This document shows, one piece after another, positions 39,111 through 47,241 of a DNA stretch of 64,000 nucleotides. The position numbers were made by a program, and so were the translations under genes. Source of the DNA: Cumulibacter soli (GTDB taxonomy: Bacteria > Actinomycetota > Actinomycetes > Mycobacteriales > Antricoccaceae); contig NZ_SMSG01000003.1 of NCBI RefSeq assembly GCF_004382795.1, forward strand, positions 372,001-436,000, written 5' to 3'. Under the pieces are notes generated by a model. That model was given only the letters and a program-made list of their open reading frames with translations, was not told the DNA's origin and made no database searches. Numbering within the stretch: position 1 is the stretch's first letter; every line of letters starts with the position of its first letter.

Positions 39111-39796
39111 GCCGACGCGCTGCTGTACGACGGCTCGCGTGCCTTCATGAACGCGATGACGCGGTACGTGATCGGCAGCATGATCACTTCTACGGCGCAT
39201 TTGAAGATGTAGCCGACGAGGAAGTAGTTCCAGAAGTCTGCCCAGATGAATGGGCCGATCGCGGTGGCGATCATGCAGAAGATGAGAGTGTCGGCGAACT
39301 CGCCGACGAGAGTGGAGCCGAGCAGCCGGCTCCACAGCGCATTCTCGCCGGAGCGCCTCTTCATCGACACCAGCACTCGGGCGTTCAGTAACTGGCCAGC
39401 GAGGTAACCGCAGAGGGATGCCAGCACGATGGCCGGCACGAACCCGAGCGCCATACTGAACGCCTCCGCGTTCTCGGCGGCCCAATCGGGTGCGGGTAAC
39501 GAATCGACGGCGAAGAAGCACAACGAAGCCACAGCGCCGAGGAAGAACCCAATCCAGATCGCGCGTTTTGCGCGGCGGAATCCGTACACCTCGGCCAGCA
39601 CGTCGCCGAGAACGTACGTCAACGGGAAGAGGATCGCCCCTCCGTCGAAGATCAGTGAGCCGATTTCTATCGGCTTGACCGCTGCAACATTCGAGATCAG
39701 CAGCAGTCCGCAGAACACTGCGACGACAGTGACATAGTGCGAGGCGGATGACGCACTGCGCGAGGCGTTTACCTCATTCGCGATCGGGGCACCCAT
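39107..39796 (-). CDS. yhhQ: Queuosine precursor transporter, YhhQ/VUT family
   Basis: Integral membrane carrier for queuosine precursors (preQ0, preQ1 or queuine, depending on species). It has 229 residues and about six TM helices. Family features are LLLISNVAAVKPIEIG, GGAILFPLTYVLGDVLAEVYGFRRAKR near residue 55, and LVGEFADTLIFCMIA. ATG 39796 follows AAAGGAACGCACC. It ends inside the tgt start codon, so import and tRNA insertion are translationally coupled. Confidence 0.9.
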   Translation of the reverse strand: MGAPIANEVNASRSASSASHYVTVVAVFCGLLLISNVAAVKPIEIGSLIFDGGAILFPLTYVLGDVLAEVYGFRRAKRAIWIGFFLGAVASLCFFAVDSLPAPDWAAENAEAFSMALGFVPAIVLASLCGYLAGQLLNARVLVSMKRRSGENALWSRLLGSTLVGEFADTLIFCMIATAIGPFIWADFWNYFLVGYIFKCAVEVIMLPITYRVIAFMKAREPSYSSASA

Positions 39797-39861
39797 GGTG
39801 CGTTCCTTTGTCTAGATCCGGATCGCGTTGCTGCCCCAACGCGTTTCTGCCATCGCAGATG

Positions 39862-40764
39862 TTAGCAATCGGCGGGTGACACGAAGATCCATGGCGCGGT
39901 CGGTAAGTCGGCGAGAGCAAAGTCCGCGACACTCTCGCGCAGTGTGCGTTGCCCGACGCTGCCGAGCGACTCGAGGATCTGCGCCACGACACGTTCGCGG
40001 CTGATTCCCTGCACGGCGCAGTCCGCCAGCGTCACAGCGCCATCGCGTTTGGACAATCGTTGGCCGTGGCGGTTGAGTACGAGTGGCACGTGTGCGTACT
40101 CGGGCGTCGTACCACTGAGCAGTTCGATGAGGTGGATCTGGGTGGCCGTCTGGTCGGCGAGATCGTCACCACGCACGATCTGGTCCACGCCTTGGTCCAG
40201 GTCGTCAACGACAACGGCGAGGTTGTACGCAAATTCGCCATCCCATCGCGCGAGTACAACATCATCTGGCGTTGATGCGCTCGGGCCGAGAACGAGGTCC
40301 TCCCAGGCATACTCACCGCGCGGGCTGCGCAACCGAATGGTGGGCGGGCGGCCGGAGTTTCGTCGGTCTGCGCGTTCACCCTCGCTTAGTTCGCGACACG
40401 TCCCGGGGTAGCGCGCGGCGTCGGCGTGCGGCGCCGACTGTGCCTCGCGAATGTCTTTGCGCGAGCAATAGCACTCGAACGTGTGCCCGCCGCGCACCAA
40501 AACGTCCAGTGCCTCGCGATACAGGCTCGTTCGCTGCGATTGGCGCACTACCTCGCCGTCCCAGTCGATACCGATGGCGTGCAGGTCGGCCAACTGCCGG
40601 TCGGCATACGACGCACGGCTGCGCTGCGCATCGAGGTCTTCGATGCGCAGCAGGAATCTGCGTCTCGAGGAGCGTGCGGTGAGCCAGGCCAACGCGGCGG
40701 TGCGCAGGTTCCCGATATGCAGATCGCCAGAAGGGCTCGGGGCGAATCTCCCGGCGCCGATCAT
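39862..40764 (-). CDS. gluQ: Glutamyl-Q tRNA(Asp) synthetase
   Basis: Truncated glutamyl-tRNA synthetase paralogue that attaches glutamate to queuosine-34 of tRNA(Asp) rather than to the 3' end. The 300-residue protein has APSPSGDLHIGNLRTA (the HIGH motif), zinc ligands C98, C100, Y119 and C123, and the KMSKS equivalent LSKRDGA. It lacks the anticodon-binding domain of full GluRS. The ATG complementary to 40762-40764 overlaps the stop of the upstream permease by four bases. yhhQ starts 65 bases downstream. An open frame continues upstream on this strand but is a shadow. Confidence 0.93.
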   Translation of the reverse strand: MIGAGRFAPSPSGDLHIGNLRTAALAWLTARSSRRRFLLRIEDLDAQRSRASYADRQLADLHAIGIDWDGEVVRQSQRTSLYREALDVLVRGGHTFECYCSRKDIREAQSAPHADAARYPGTCRELSEGERADRRNSGRPPTIRLRSPRGEYAWEDLVLGPSASTPDDVVLARWDGEFAYNLAVVVDDLDQGVDQIVRGDDLADQTATQIHLIELLSGTTPEYAHVPLVLNRHGQRLSKRDGAVTLADCAVQGISRERVVAQILESLGSVGQRTLRESVADFALADLPTAPWIFVSPADC

Positions 40765-41675
40765 CCGCCGCGCTCCGCGACGGCGCGATTCTCGCTCTGC
40801 GGGTTGGTGACGCGCAGTGGCCGAGCGGTTCCGCCCACCGAGATCAGGATGCCGAACAGCACAACAGCGGCTCCGACCCATTCGATTGGTTGCGGATTCT
40901 GGCCGAGGAATATCACGCCGGCGATCATGCCGAATGGTGGAGTCCACAGCGACCACGGGGACACGGTCGACGCTGGGTACTTCTTCAGGAGGTTCATCCA
41001 GATCGCAAAGCCGAGCAGCGAGGCGACCGGCGAGGCGAAGATGAATAGCAAGACCATCTGTACATCGATGGTGGCGAGTGCATCGCCCATGACACGCGGA
41101 CCGTCCACGAAGAACGAGACGATCAGCATTGGCAGAATCGGCACCAACGCCGACCAGACCGAGATCGACAATCCGGACTGTTCGCCTGACTTGCGCACGA
41201 TGATGTTCGAGCAGGCCCAACCCAATGCAGCCACCAACATCATGAAGAACGGAATGAGTTGGGCCGCTCCGTCTCGGCCAATGCCGATGACGGCGAGCCC
41301 GACGAGGCCAACGAGTACGCCGATCACTTGGATCCGCGATGGTCGCTCCTTCAGTAGCACCACGCCGAGAATGAGCGTGAAGATCGTGACGAATTGGATG
41401 AGCAGGGCGGCGAGCCCGGCCGGCATGCCCAGGTCGATGGCCCAGAACATGAGGCCGAACTGGATGCATCCGATGCATATCCCCATACCGACCGCTGGTT
41501 TCCAGCCGGACGAAGGTCGGGGCACGAAGAACACTGCGGGGAAAGCCACCAAGAAGAAGCGCAGTGCGGTGAACAGGAACGGTGGCAGATCGCGCAGGAT
41601 CACCGCGGACACGACAAAGTTGATTCCCCAAATCGCGGCGACCCCGGCCGCTAGGAAGCAATCACGTCGAGTCAT
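40761..41675 (-). CDS. DMT superfamily permease (EamA family)
   Basis: A 304-residue membrane protein with ten predicted helices in two EamA repeats: FLAAGVAAIWGINFVVSAVI at the N-terminus, and the second repeat beginning near IPFFMMLVAALGWACSNIIV. The ATG at 41675 was preferred over an upstream in-frame ATG. It is the first gene of the minus-strand cluster eamA-gluQ-yhhQ-tgt and is coupled to gluQ by a four-base overlap. EamA carriers move amino acids, nucleobases or other metabolites. A role in queuosine metabolism is inferred from position only. Confidence 0.85.
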   Translation of the reverse strand: MTRRDCFLAAGVAAIWGINFVVSAVILRDLPPFLFTALRFFLVAFPAVFFVPRPSSGWKPAVGMGICIGCIQFGLMFWAIDLGMPAGLAALLIQFVTIFTLILGVVLLKERPSRIQVIGVLVGLVGLAVIGIGRDGAAQLIPFFMMLVAALGWACSNIIVRKSGEQSGLSISVWSALVPILPMLIVSFFVDGPRVMGDALATIDVQMVLLFIFASPVASLLGFAIWMNLLKKYPASTVSPWSLWTPPFGMIAGVIFLGQNPQPIEWVGAAVVLFGILISVGGTARPLRVTNPQSENRAVAERGG

Positions 41676-41745
41676 TTGCCTCACATTACGTCGCCTGACA
41701 GTATCGACAAAGCTCCTTCGCACTTCTCACCAATCTGGAGGAAGA

Positions 41746-42966
41746 ATGCCCACCAGCGACGCCCTCGATCTCGGTTTCGACCCTTCGCGCCTGCAGCGCA
41801 TCGACGACTACCTGAAGCAGTACGTCGACGACGGTCGGCTCCCTGGATGGCAGATCCAGATCGCCCGCCACGGCGAAGTCGCGCACTTTTCGTCGTACGG
41901 CCAGCGAGATATCGAGGCCGGGCTGCCGGTCGAGGATGACACGATTTTCCGGATCTACTCGATGACGAAGCCGATCACCACGGTCGCCGCGATGATGCTG
42001 TTCGAAGAGGGCGCCTTCGAGTTGACGACGCCGGTCAGCGAGCTGATTCCGTCCTTCAAGGACCTCACCGTCTATGAGAAAGGGATGGCGGCGAGGCCGG
42101 TGACTCGCCCCGCGGCGAATCCGATGGAGATCCGTCATCTGATGAACCACACCTCGGGGCTGACCTACGGATTCCACCACATCCACGTACAGGACGAGAT
42201 CTACCGAAACGCGGGGCATGAATGGGGCCCACCGCCGGGCACGGACCTTGCTGCCGCGTGCGATACGTGGGCGTCGCTGCCGCTGCGTTTCGATCCGGGC
42301 ACGCAGTGGAACTACGGCGTGTCCACCGACGTACTCGGGCGCGTTGTGGAGGTTGCGTCGGGGATGTCGTTGGACAAGTTCATGGCGGAACGGATCTTCG
42401 CGCCGCTGGGCATGAAGGATGCGTCGTTCCAGGTTGGCGCCGACAAGCAGGATCGGCTCGCGGCGCTCTATGCGCCGACCCCGGAAGGTAAGACAATGCG
42501 TCTGGATGCCTTTGGTGATGGGATTAAGAACCCGCCGACCATGCTGTCTGGCGGAGGTGGGATGGCCGCGACGACGGCGGACTACTCACGGTTCACCGAG
42601 ATGATTCGCCGCGGCGGCGAACTGGATGGGGCGCGACTGCTCGGCAATCGCACGGTCGATTACATGTCGCAGAACTCATTGCCGGATGACAAGGACCTGA
42701 CCGAGGTCGGTATCCCGCTATTCGCCGAGACGAAGTTCGACGGCGTCGGTTTCGGGCTCGGATTCAGCGTGGTGATGGACCCCATAAAGTACGGGACGCT
42801 GACCTCGGTCGGCGAGATCGGCTGGGGCGGTGCAGCAAGTACTGCGTTCTGGGTTGATCCGCTGGAGGACCTGACGTTGATCTTCATGACCCAATTGCTG
42901 CCCTCGAGCACGTACCCGATTCGCACCGAACTCAAGGGGCTGGTTTACCAGAGCCTGGTCGACTAG
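41746..42966 (+). CDS. Serine hydrolase, beta-lactamase class C/EstB-like
   Basis: A 406-residue member of the MEROPS S12 / beta-lactamase superfamily. The nucleophile motif is S72-M-T-K75, the Tyr motif is Y190-G-V in FDPGTQWNYGVSTDV, and WGGAAST near the C-terminus takes the place of KTG. There is no signal peptide, so it is probably a cytoplasmic esterase or amidase rather than a periplasmic lactamase. ATG 41746 follows GGAGGAAGA. It is divergent from the EamA gene with a 70-base gap. The in-frame upstream extension overlaps other genes and was rejected. Confidence 0.88.
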   Translation: MPTSDALDLGFDPSRLQRIDDYLKQYVDDGRLPGWQIQIARHGEVAHFSSYGQRDIEAGLPVEDDTIFRIYSMTKPITTVAAMMLFEEGAFELTTPVSELIPSFKDLTVYEKGMAARPVTRPAANPMEIRHLMNHTSGLTYGFHHIHVQDEIYRNAGHEWGPPPGTDLAAACDTWASLPLRFDPGTQWNYGVSTDVLGRVVEVASGMSLDKFMAERIFAPLGMKDASFQVGADKQDRLAALYAPTPEGKTMRLDAFGDGIKNPPTMLSGGGGMAATTADYSRFTEMIRRGGELDGARLLGNRTVDYMSQNSLPDDKDLTEVGIPLFAETKFDGVGFGLGFSVVMDPIKYGTLTSVGEIGWGGAASTAFWVDPLEDLTLIFMTQLLPSSTYPIRTELKGLVYQSLVD

Positions 42967-42983
42967 TTCGAGGAGCCCCTGAA

Positions 42984-43038
42984 CGGGTTGGGTACCGGTC
43001 CGCCGTCGATGATGGCCGCATGATCCATGCCCAACCCG
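42984..43038 (+). terminator. Possible long-loop hairpin after serine hydrolase
   Basis: CGGGTTGGG at 42984-42992 and CCCAACCCG at 43030-43038 are perfect 9-base inverted arms separated by 37 bases, just after the hydrolase stop. The large loop makes terminator function uncertain. Confidence 0.3.
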
Positions 43039-43099
43039 CCGCCGGATCAGACGTGACCACCGAGAGGTAACTCACGGGTGTCTGGGGTCCATTTTCGAG

Positions 43100-43118
43100 T
43101 TAACTGTGGCTACCCTAA
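43100..43118 (+). promoter_or_regulatory. IdeR/DtxR-like iron box upstream of fecB-type gene
   Basis: TTAACTGTGGCTACCCTAA matches the consensus TTAGGTTAGGCTAACCTAA at 14 of 19 positions, including the full right half GGCTA-CCTAA apart from one base. It lies 42 bases upstream of the ATG of the siderophore-binding lipoprotein gene, where an iron-dependent repressor would block transcription. Confidence 0.6.
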
Positions 43119-43160
43119 CTCGGCAGCGCTGCGATGGCGCGCAGGACAGTTGGGGGATAC

Positions 43161-44186
43161 ATGAGACGAGTCTGGCACCGTGCAGTCGCGACGGCCGCGG
43201 CAAGTCTGCTGGCGGTCACGATGTTGGCCGCCTGCGGCTCGGGTGACGAGGGCAGCGCCGATGGCGGCGACGGCGCGGGCGTGTTTCCGGTGACCATCGA
43301 AAGTTCGCTGGGCGAGGCCACCATTGAGTCGAAGCCCAAACGGATCGTCACCTTAGGCCAGGGGTCCACCGAGACCGCGATCGCGCTGGGGATTACCCCG
43401 GTCGGGATCGAAGAGTACGCGTGGGGCTCGGACGACACGGGTTACCTGCCGTGGGTGTATGAGGCCGTGCAGGAGTCTGGCGACGAACTGCCGGAGCAGT
43501 TCACCGGTGGCGAGGATCTAGACATCGACGCGATCGTCGAGCTCGATCCGGACGTCATTTTGGCCCCGTGGTCCGGAATCAGCCAGGAGCAGTTTGACAC
43601 CCTCAGCCAATTGGCACCTGTTGTGGCGTATCCCGACCTCGCGTGGAGCACGGACTGGGACGAGCAGATCCAGATCATCGGCGAGGCGGTAGGGCAGCCC
43701 GAGGACGCCGAGAAGTTGATCGACGAGATCGACGCACAGTTCGCGGAGGTGGCGCAAGCGCATCCCGAGTACGCCGACACCACGTTCTCGTTCATCTATT
43801 CCACACCCGAGACGCTCGGCGTCTTCATGCCCAATGAGCAGCGGGTAGCGATGCTGAGCAATATGGGCCTGCAGGTCGATCCCGTCGTCGAGACGCTCGA
43901 AGAGGCCGAGGGCACCGACTCGGCAATCATCGGGTACGAAAACGCCGACCAACTCGATAACAGTGACGTGATCTTCACCTTCTATTCGGACGCGGCTGCC
44001 AAGGAGGACGCACTGTCGAACCCGTTGTATGCGTCGATTCCGGCGATTGAGTCGGACGCGGTTGTGGCGCCGACGGAGAACCCATTCGTCACCGGGTCGT
44101 CGATCGTGAACCCGCTGACGGTTCCGTGGGTACTCGATAAATACACGGAGATGATCGACGCAGCGATCGCGAAGATCCCGGCCTAG
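43161..44186 (+). CDS. Iron-siderophore ABC transporter, substrate-binding lipoprotein
   Basis: Extracytoplasmic FecB/FhuD-type binding protein, about 341 residues. A signal peptide ends in the lipobox TMLAAC with the lipidated C25. The mature part starts with a Gly/Asp-rich linker. KPKRIVTLGQGSTETAIALGI begins the first lobe, and VELDPDVILAPWSGIS is the usual ExxxxxxPDVI hinge. The ATG at 43161 follows TTGGGGG; an ATG at 43134 is possible but lies only 15 bases from the iron box. First gene of the fecBCDE-type operon. Confidence 0.9.
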   Translation: MRRVWHRAVATAAASLLAVTMLAACGSGDEGSADGGDGAGVFPVTIESSLGEATIESKPKRIVTLGQGSTETAIALGITPVGIEEYAWGSDDTGYLPWVYEAVQESGDELPEQFTGGEDLDIDAIVELDPDVILAPWSGISQEQFDTLSQLAPVVAYPDLAWSTDWDEQIQIIGEAVGQPEDAEKLIDEIDAQFAEVAQAHPEYADTTFSFIYSTPETLGVFMPNEQRVAMLSNMGLQVDPVVETLEEAEGTDSAIIGYENADQLDNSDVIFTFYSDAAAKEDALSNPLYASIPAIESDAVVAPTENPFVTGSSIVNPLTVPWVLDKYTEMIDAAIAKIPA

Positions 44187-45175
44187 TGTCCGTGGCGCGT
44201 ACGGCCGCCGTGCTCATTGGAGCACTGGCGGCCCTCGCCGTCACAGTTATCGCGAGCCTCGTGCTTGGCACCAAAGTCACGTCGCTGGGGGAGCTGACCG
44301 ATGCGCTGGGCGCCGGCGCGGACAACTATCTGCGGTTAGTGCTGGACAGCCGAATCAACCGCACCCTCGTGGGCATCCTGGCCGGTGCGGCGCTGGCCAT
44401 AGCCGGCCTACTCATGCAAGGCGTAACGCGCAATCCGTTGGCCGATCCAGGGTTGCTCGGTATCAACGCGGGCGCGGCAGCAGCATTGGTAACGGCGTCC
44501 GCGTTCTTCGGTGTCACCGGCACGACGGCGGCGGTGTGGATCGCGATCCCGGGAGCGCTACTGGCCGGGCTGGTGGTGTATGCGCTTGGCGCGGCGGGCA
44601 ATACGGGCGCCGGGATAGTGCGGTTACTGCTTGGTGGCGCCGTGGTGTCCGCCGTACTGCACGCGTATACCCAAGCCGTCACGCTGTCGAACCCGGACGC
44701 TTTCGACAGTTATCGGTTCTGGGTGGTCGGTTCGTTATCGGGCTCGCAGATGTCCACGGTGCTGGCGATCCTGCCGTTCATCGTGATCGGTCTGGTCATC
44801 GCGCTGCTGCTGTCATCACAGTTGAACGCTCTCGCACTTGGCTCGGAGGCAGCGGTCGGGCTAGGCGTGAACACCACCTTCGTTCGTGCCGCGGCGCTGC
44901 TGACCGGGACTGTCCTGGCCGCGGCAGCGACCGCGGCCGTGGGACCGATCGCGTTCATCGGGCTCGCCGTCCCGCACCTTGTGCGCTACCTCGCCGGTCT
45001 GGACTTCCGGGCTCAGGTGCCAGTCGCGATACTGGTCGGCCCGACGATCTTATTGTTGGCCGATGTGCTAGCCCGGACGATCGTCCGGCCGCAAGAACTC
45101 ATGGTCGGCGTGGTGACCGCCTTCGTCGGGGCACCATTCCTGCTGCTCGCGGTGCGAAAGTTGCACGCCGCATGA
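44186..45175 (+). CDS. Iron-siderophore ABC transporter permease 1 (FecCD family)
   Basis: A 329-residue membrane protein with eight to ten helices. Family motifs are SRINRTLVGILAGAALAIAG, LMQGVTRNPLADPGLLGINA, and VGPIAFIGLAVPHLVRYLAG near the C-terminus, where the ATPase docks. GTG 44186 overlaps the stop of the binding-protein gene by one base. It forms a heterodimer with the next permease. Confidence 0.93.
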   Translation: MSVARTAAVLIGALAALAVTVIASLVLGTKVTSLGELTDALGAGADNYLRLVLDSRINRTLVGILAGAALAIAGLLMQGVTRNPLADPGLLGINAGAAAALVTASAFFGVTGTTAAVWIAIPGALLAGLVVYALGAAGNTGAGIVRLLLGGAVVSAVLHAYTQAVTLSNPDAFDSYRFWVVGSLSGSQMSTVLAILPFIVIGLVIALLLSSQLNALALGSEAAVGLGVNTTFVRAAALLTGTVLAAAATAAVGPIAFIGLAVPHLVRYLAGLDFRAQVPVAILVGPTILLLADVLARTIVRPQELMVGVVTAFVGAPFLLLAVRKLHAA

Positions 45176-46227
45176 AGAAGTCAACTCCCGCCCGTAGCGG
45201 CGAGGTTGTGATCCGCGCTGGACGCCGGGTGGCGATGCCGGTGCGCACCAGAAGCCTCGTTGTCGGCGGCGTATTCGTCGTCATGTTGCTCGTCGTCGCG
45301 GTCTTGACGTTGAGCTTGGGGCGCCTGGGAATTCCGTTACCGGAACTGCCCAGTGCGGTGCTTACCGGTGCCGACGGAAAAGCGGGATTTGTACTGGAGG
45401 TGCTACGAGGACCCCGGCTCGTGGTCGCTGCCGGCACCGGAGCCGCGCTCGGTATCTCAGGTGCGTTGTTCCAATCAGTGACGCGCAATCCGCTCGGGAG
45501 CCCCGACGTCATCGGGATTGCGGCCGGGGCAGGAGCGGGTGCCGCGCTCTTTGGGCTACTGATGCCGGGCGCATTACCGGTGTGGACCGGCGCGCTGATC
45601 GGCGCGACCGCGGCGATCGTGCTGGTCGCGGCGGCAACCGGATCCGGATTCGCCAATCCAGGCAGGATGATCCTCGCAGGGATTGGCGTCTCGGCGATGG
45701 CCGTTGCCTTCACACAGTACGTCACCTTCGTTGTGGCACGGGACCGAGCCTCGGTGCTGCAGTCATACATCAATGGCAGTCTGAACGCGCGCTCGTGGAC
45801 TCATGCGCTGACGATCTGGATCGTGCTGGCCGTGTGCGTCGTACCCCTGATCGTGATCAGCCAGCGTCTGGCCGCAACCGAGATGGGTGACGAGGTCGCT
45901 CAATCACTCGGCGTGCATCCGCGAAGCACGCGGCGGTGGGCTGTGGCGATCAGTGTGTTGTTGGCAGCCGCCGCCGTGACGGTGGCGGGGCCGATCGCGT
46001 TTGTAGCGCTGACCGCACCGCATATTGCTCGTCGCCTAGCGCACAGCGCAGTACCTCAGCTCACCCTGTCCGCGCTAGCCGGTGCGTTGTTGCTGTGTAC
46101 CGCGGACGTGGTCGCTGAGCAGGTGAGTTGGTTCGAGGGGCTGCCGGTCGGCATCCTCACGCTCGGGATCGGCGGAGCTTACCTTGGCTTCCTGCTGGTT
46201 CGCGAATGGAAGAAAGGCACGGCATGA
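45172..46227 (+). CDS. Iron-siderophore ABC transporter permease 2 (FecCD family)
   Basis: A 351-residue paralogue of the preceding permease with the same motif set: GPRLVVAAGTGAALGISGAL, SVTRNPLGSPDVIGI and VAGPIAFVALTAPHIARRLA. The N-terminus carries about 30 basic residues before TM1. The ATG overlaps the preceding stop by four bases, and the ATPase ATG overlaps this stop by four bases. Confidence 0.93.
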   Translation: MKKSTPARSGEVVIRAGRRVAMPVRTRSLVVGGVFVVMLLVVAVLTLSLGRLGIPLPELPSAVLTGADGKAGFVLEVLRGPRLVVAAGTGAALGISGALFQSVTRNPLGSPDVIGIAAGAGAGAALFGLLMPGALPVWTGALIGATAAIVLVAAATGSGFANPGRMILAGIGVSAMAVAFTQYVTFVVARDRASVLQSYINGSLNARSWTHALTIWIVLAVCVVPLIVISQRLAATEMGDEVAQSLGVHPRSTRRWAVAISVLLAAAAVTVAGPIAFVALTAPHIARRLAHSAVPQLTLSALAGALLLCTADVVAEQVSWFEGLPVGILTLGIGGAYLGFLLVREWKKGTA

Positions 46228-47063
46228 GTGCGCTGAGCGCCGAATCCTTGCGCGTGGACTACGGCGATAAGCCCGTGATCGAAGACCTCTCTCTGCAGAT
46301 CGCGTCACAATCATTCACCGCGATCATCGGCCCCAACGGATGTGGCAAGTCAACTCTGCTGAAGACCTTCGCGCGGGTGATCCGCCCCAGCGCGGGGCAG
46401 GTATTGCTGGAAGGGGAGCGCGTCAACTCGATGCGCAGCCGCGCTGTTGCCCGGCGCATGTCGTTGTTGCCGCAAAGCCCCATCGCACCGGACGGAATCA
46501 CCGTGCGAGACCTGGTTGCTCGTGGCCGTCATCCACACCACACCCTGCTGCGGCAGTGGAGCCACGAGGATGAGCGGGCAATCGATGACGCGTTGGACCG
46601 CACCGGGTTGACCGAACTGGCATCACGGCGAGTAGCGGCGTTATCAGGAGGGCAGCGTCAACGCGCCTGGGTGGCCATGGTGCTGGCCCAAGACACGCAG
46701 ATCATCCTGTTGGATGAGCCCACGACCTTCCTGGACATCGCCCATCAGTACGAATTGCTTGAGTTGTGCATGCAGCTCAATCGAGAAGGACGCACGATCG
46801 TCGTCGTCTTGCACGATCTCAACCAGGCGGCCAGGTTCGCCTCCGAACTCGTCGTATTGCGCGAGGGCCGGATCTGGCAGACCGGATCACCAGCCGAGGT
46901 GATGCGCGAACGAATGCTCCGTGAGGTGTTCGGGCTGTCGGCTGAGGTCGTTCCCGACCCATTGACCGGAACACCGATGGTGGTGCCGCGTCCTGCAGGC
47001 TCAACACCGCAGCGGACCGCAGCACGCGATCACGCGCCCGGCCAATGTGAGCAGGCTCAGTAG
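46224..47063 (+). CDS. Iron-siderophore ABC transporter ATPase (FecE family)
   Basis: A 279-residue ATPase with Walker A GPNGCGKSTLLKT, signature LSGGQRQRAWVAMVLAQ, Walker B IILLDEPTTFLDIAHQ and the switch histidine in VVVLHDLNQAA. TFLDIAHQ is typical of siderophore ATPases. The C-terminal 30 residues are a low-complexity extension. Last gene of the four-gene iron-uptake operon. Confidence 0.93.
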   Translation: MSALSAESLRVDYGDKPVIEDLSLQIASQSFTAIIGPNGCGKSTLLKTFARVIRPSAGQVLLEGERVNSMRSRAVARRMSLLPQSPIAPDGITVRDLVARGRHPHHTLLRQWSHEDERAIDDALDRTGLTELASRRVAALSGGQRQRAWVAMVLAQDTQIILLDEPTTFLDIAHQYELLELCMQLNREGRTIVVVLHDLNQAARFASELVVLREGRIWQTGSPAEVMRERMLREVFGLSAEVVPDPLTGTPMVVPRPAGSTPQRTAARDHAPGQCEQAQ

Positions 47064-47104
47064 ACCCAGCCATCGCTCGCGATTCAGGCGTTTGCCGGCA
47101 CACG

Positions 47105-47120
47105 GCGCAGCGCCCTGCGC
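47105..47120 (+). terminator. Short hairpin after fecE-type gene
   Basis: GCGCAG-CGCC-CTGCGC forms a perfect 6-bp stem with a 4-base loop, 41 bases after the ATPase stop. No T-tract. A weak terminator candidate. Confidence 0.35.
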
Positions 47121-47140
47121 ATCCCGATTCAGTTCAGATG

Positions 47141-47155
47141 GTTAGTGACGCTAAC
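47141..47155. promoter_or_regulatory. GTTAG-N5-CTAAC inverted repeat upstream of permease
   Basis: GTTAGTGACGCTAAC is a 5-5-5 inverted repeat in the promoter region of the second TauE/SafE-type gene. The arms resemble half of a DtxR-type box, but the spacing does not fit. Operator function is inferred. Confidence 0.3.
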
Positions 47156-47241
47156 TTATGGGGACGGCGTATGAATCGGTAGCAACGCATCGATCTGGCC
47201 AGGACGGCGCCGCGTGGCGCAGCGGAGAGGGGGACCTGCAG

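Noticed and set aside
39111-39521. An upstream in-frame extension of tgt
   Set aside because: It overlaps yhhQ in another frame. The ATG at 39110 gives the normal TGT N-terminus and an ATGA overlap.
40765-41661. An open frame extending gluQ upstream by about 300 codons
   Set aside because: It is a shadow of the EamA permease frame. GluQRS proteins begin just before the GRFAPSPSG motif, as here at 40764.
40426-41745. A 440-codon in-frame upstream extension of the serine hydrolase
   Set aside because: It runs antisense to gluQ and the EamA gene and has no protein character. ATG 41746 has a perfect ribosome site.
44536-45171. An in-frame extension of the second FecCD permease into the first
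   Set aside because: The Arg/Gly-rich sequence is a shadow of permease 1. The ATG at 45172 overlaps the preceding stop in the usual way.
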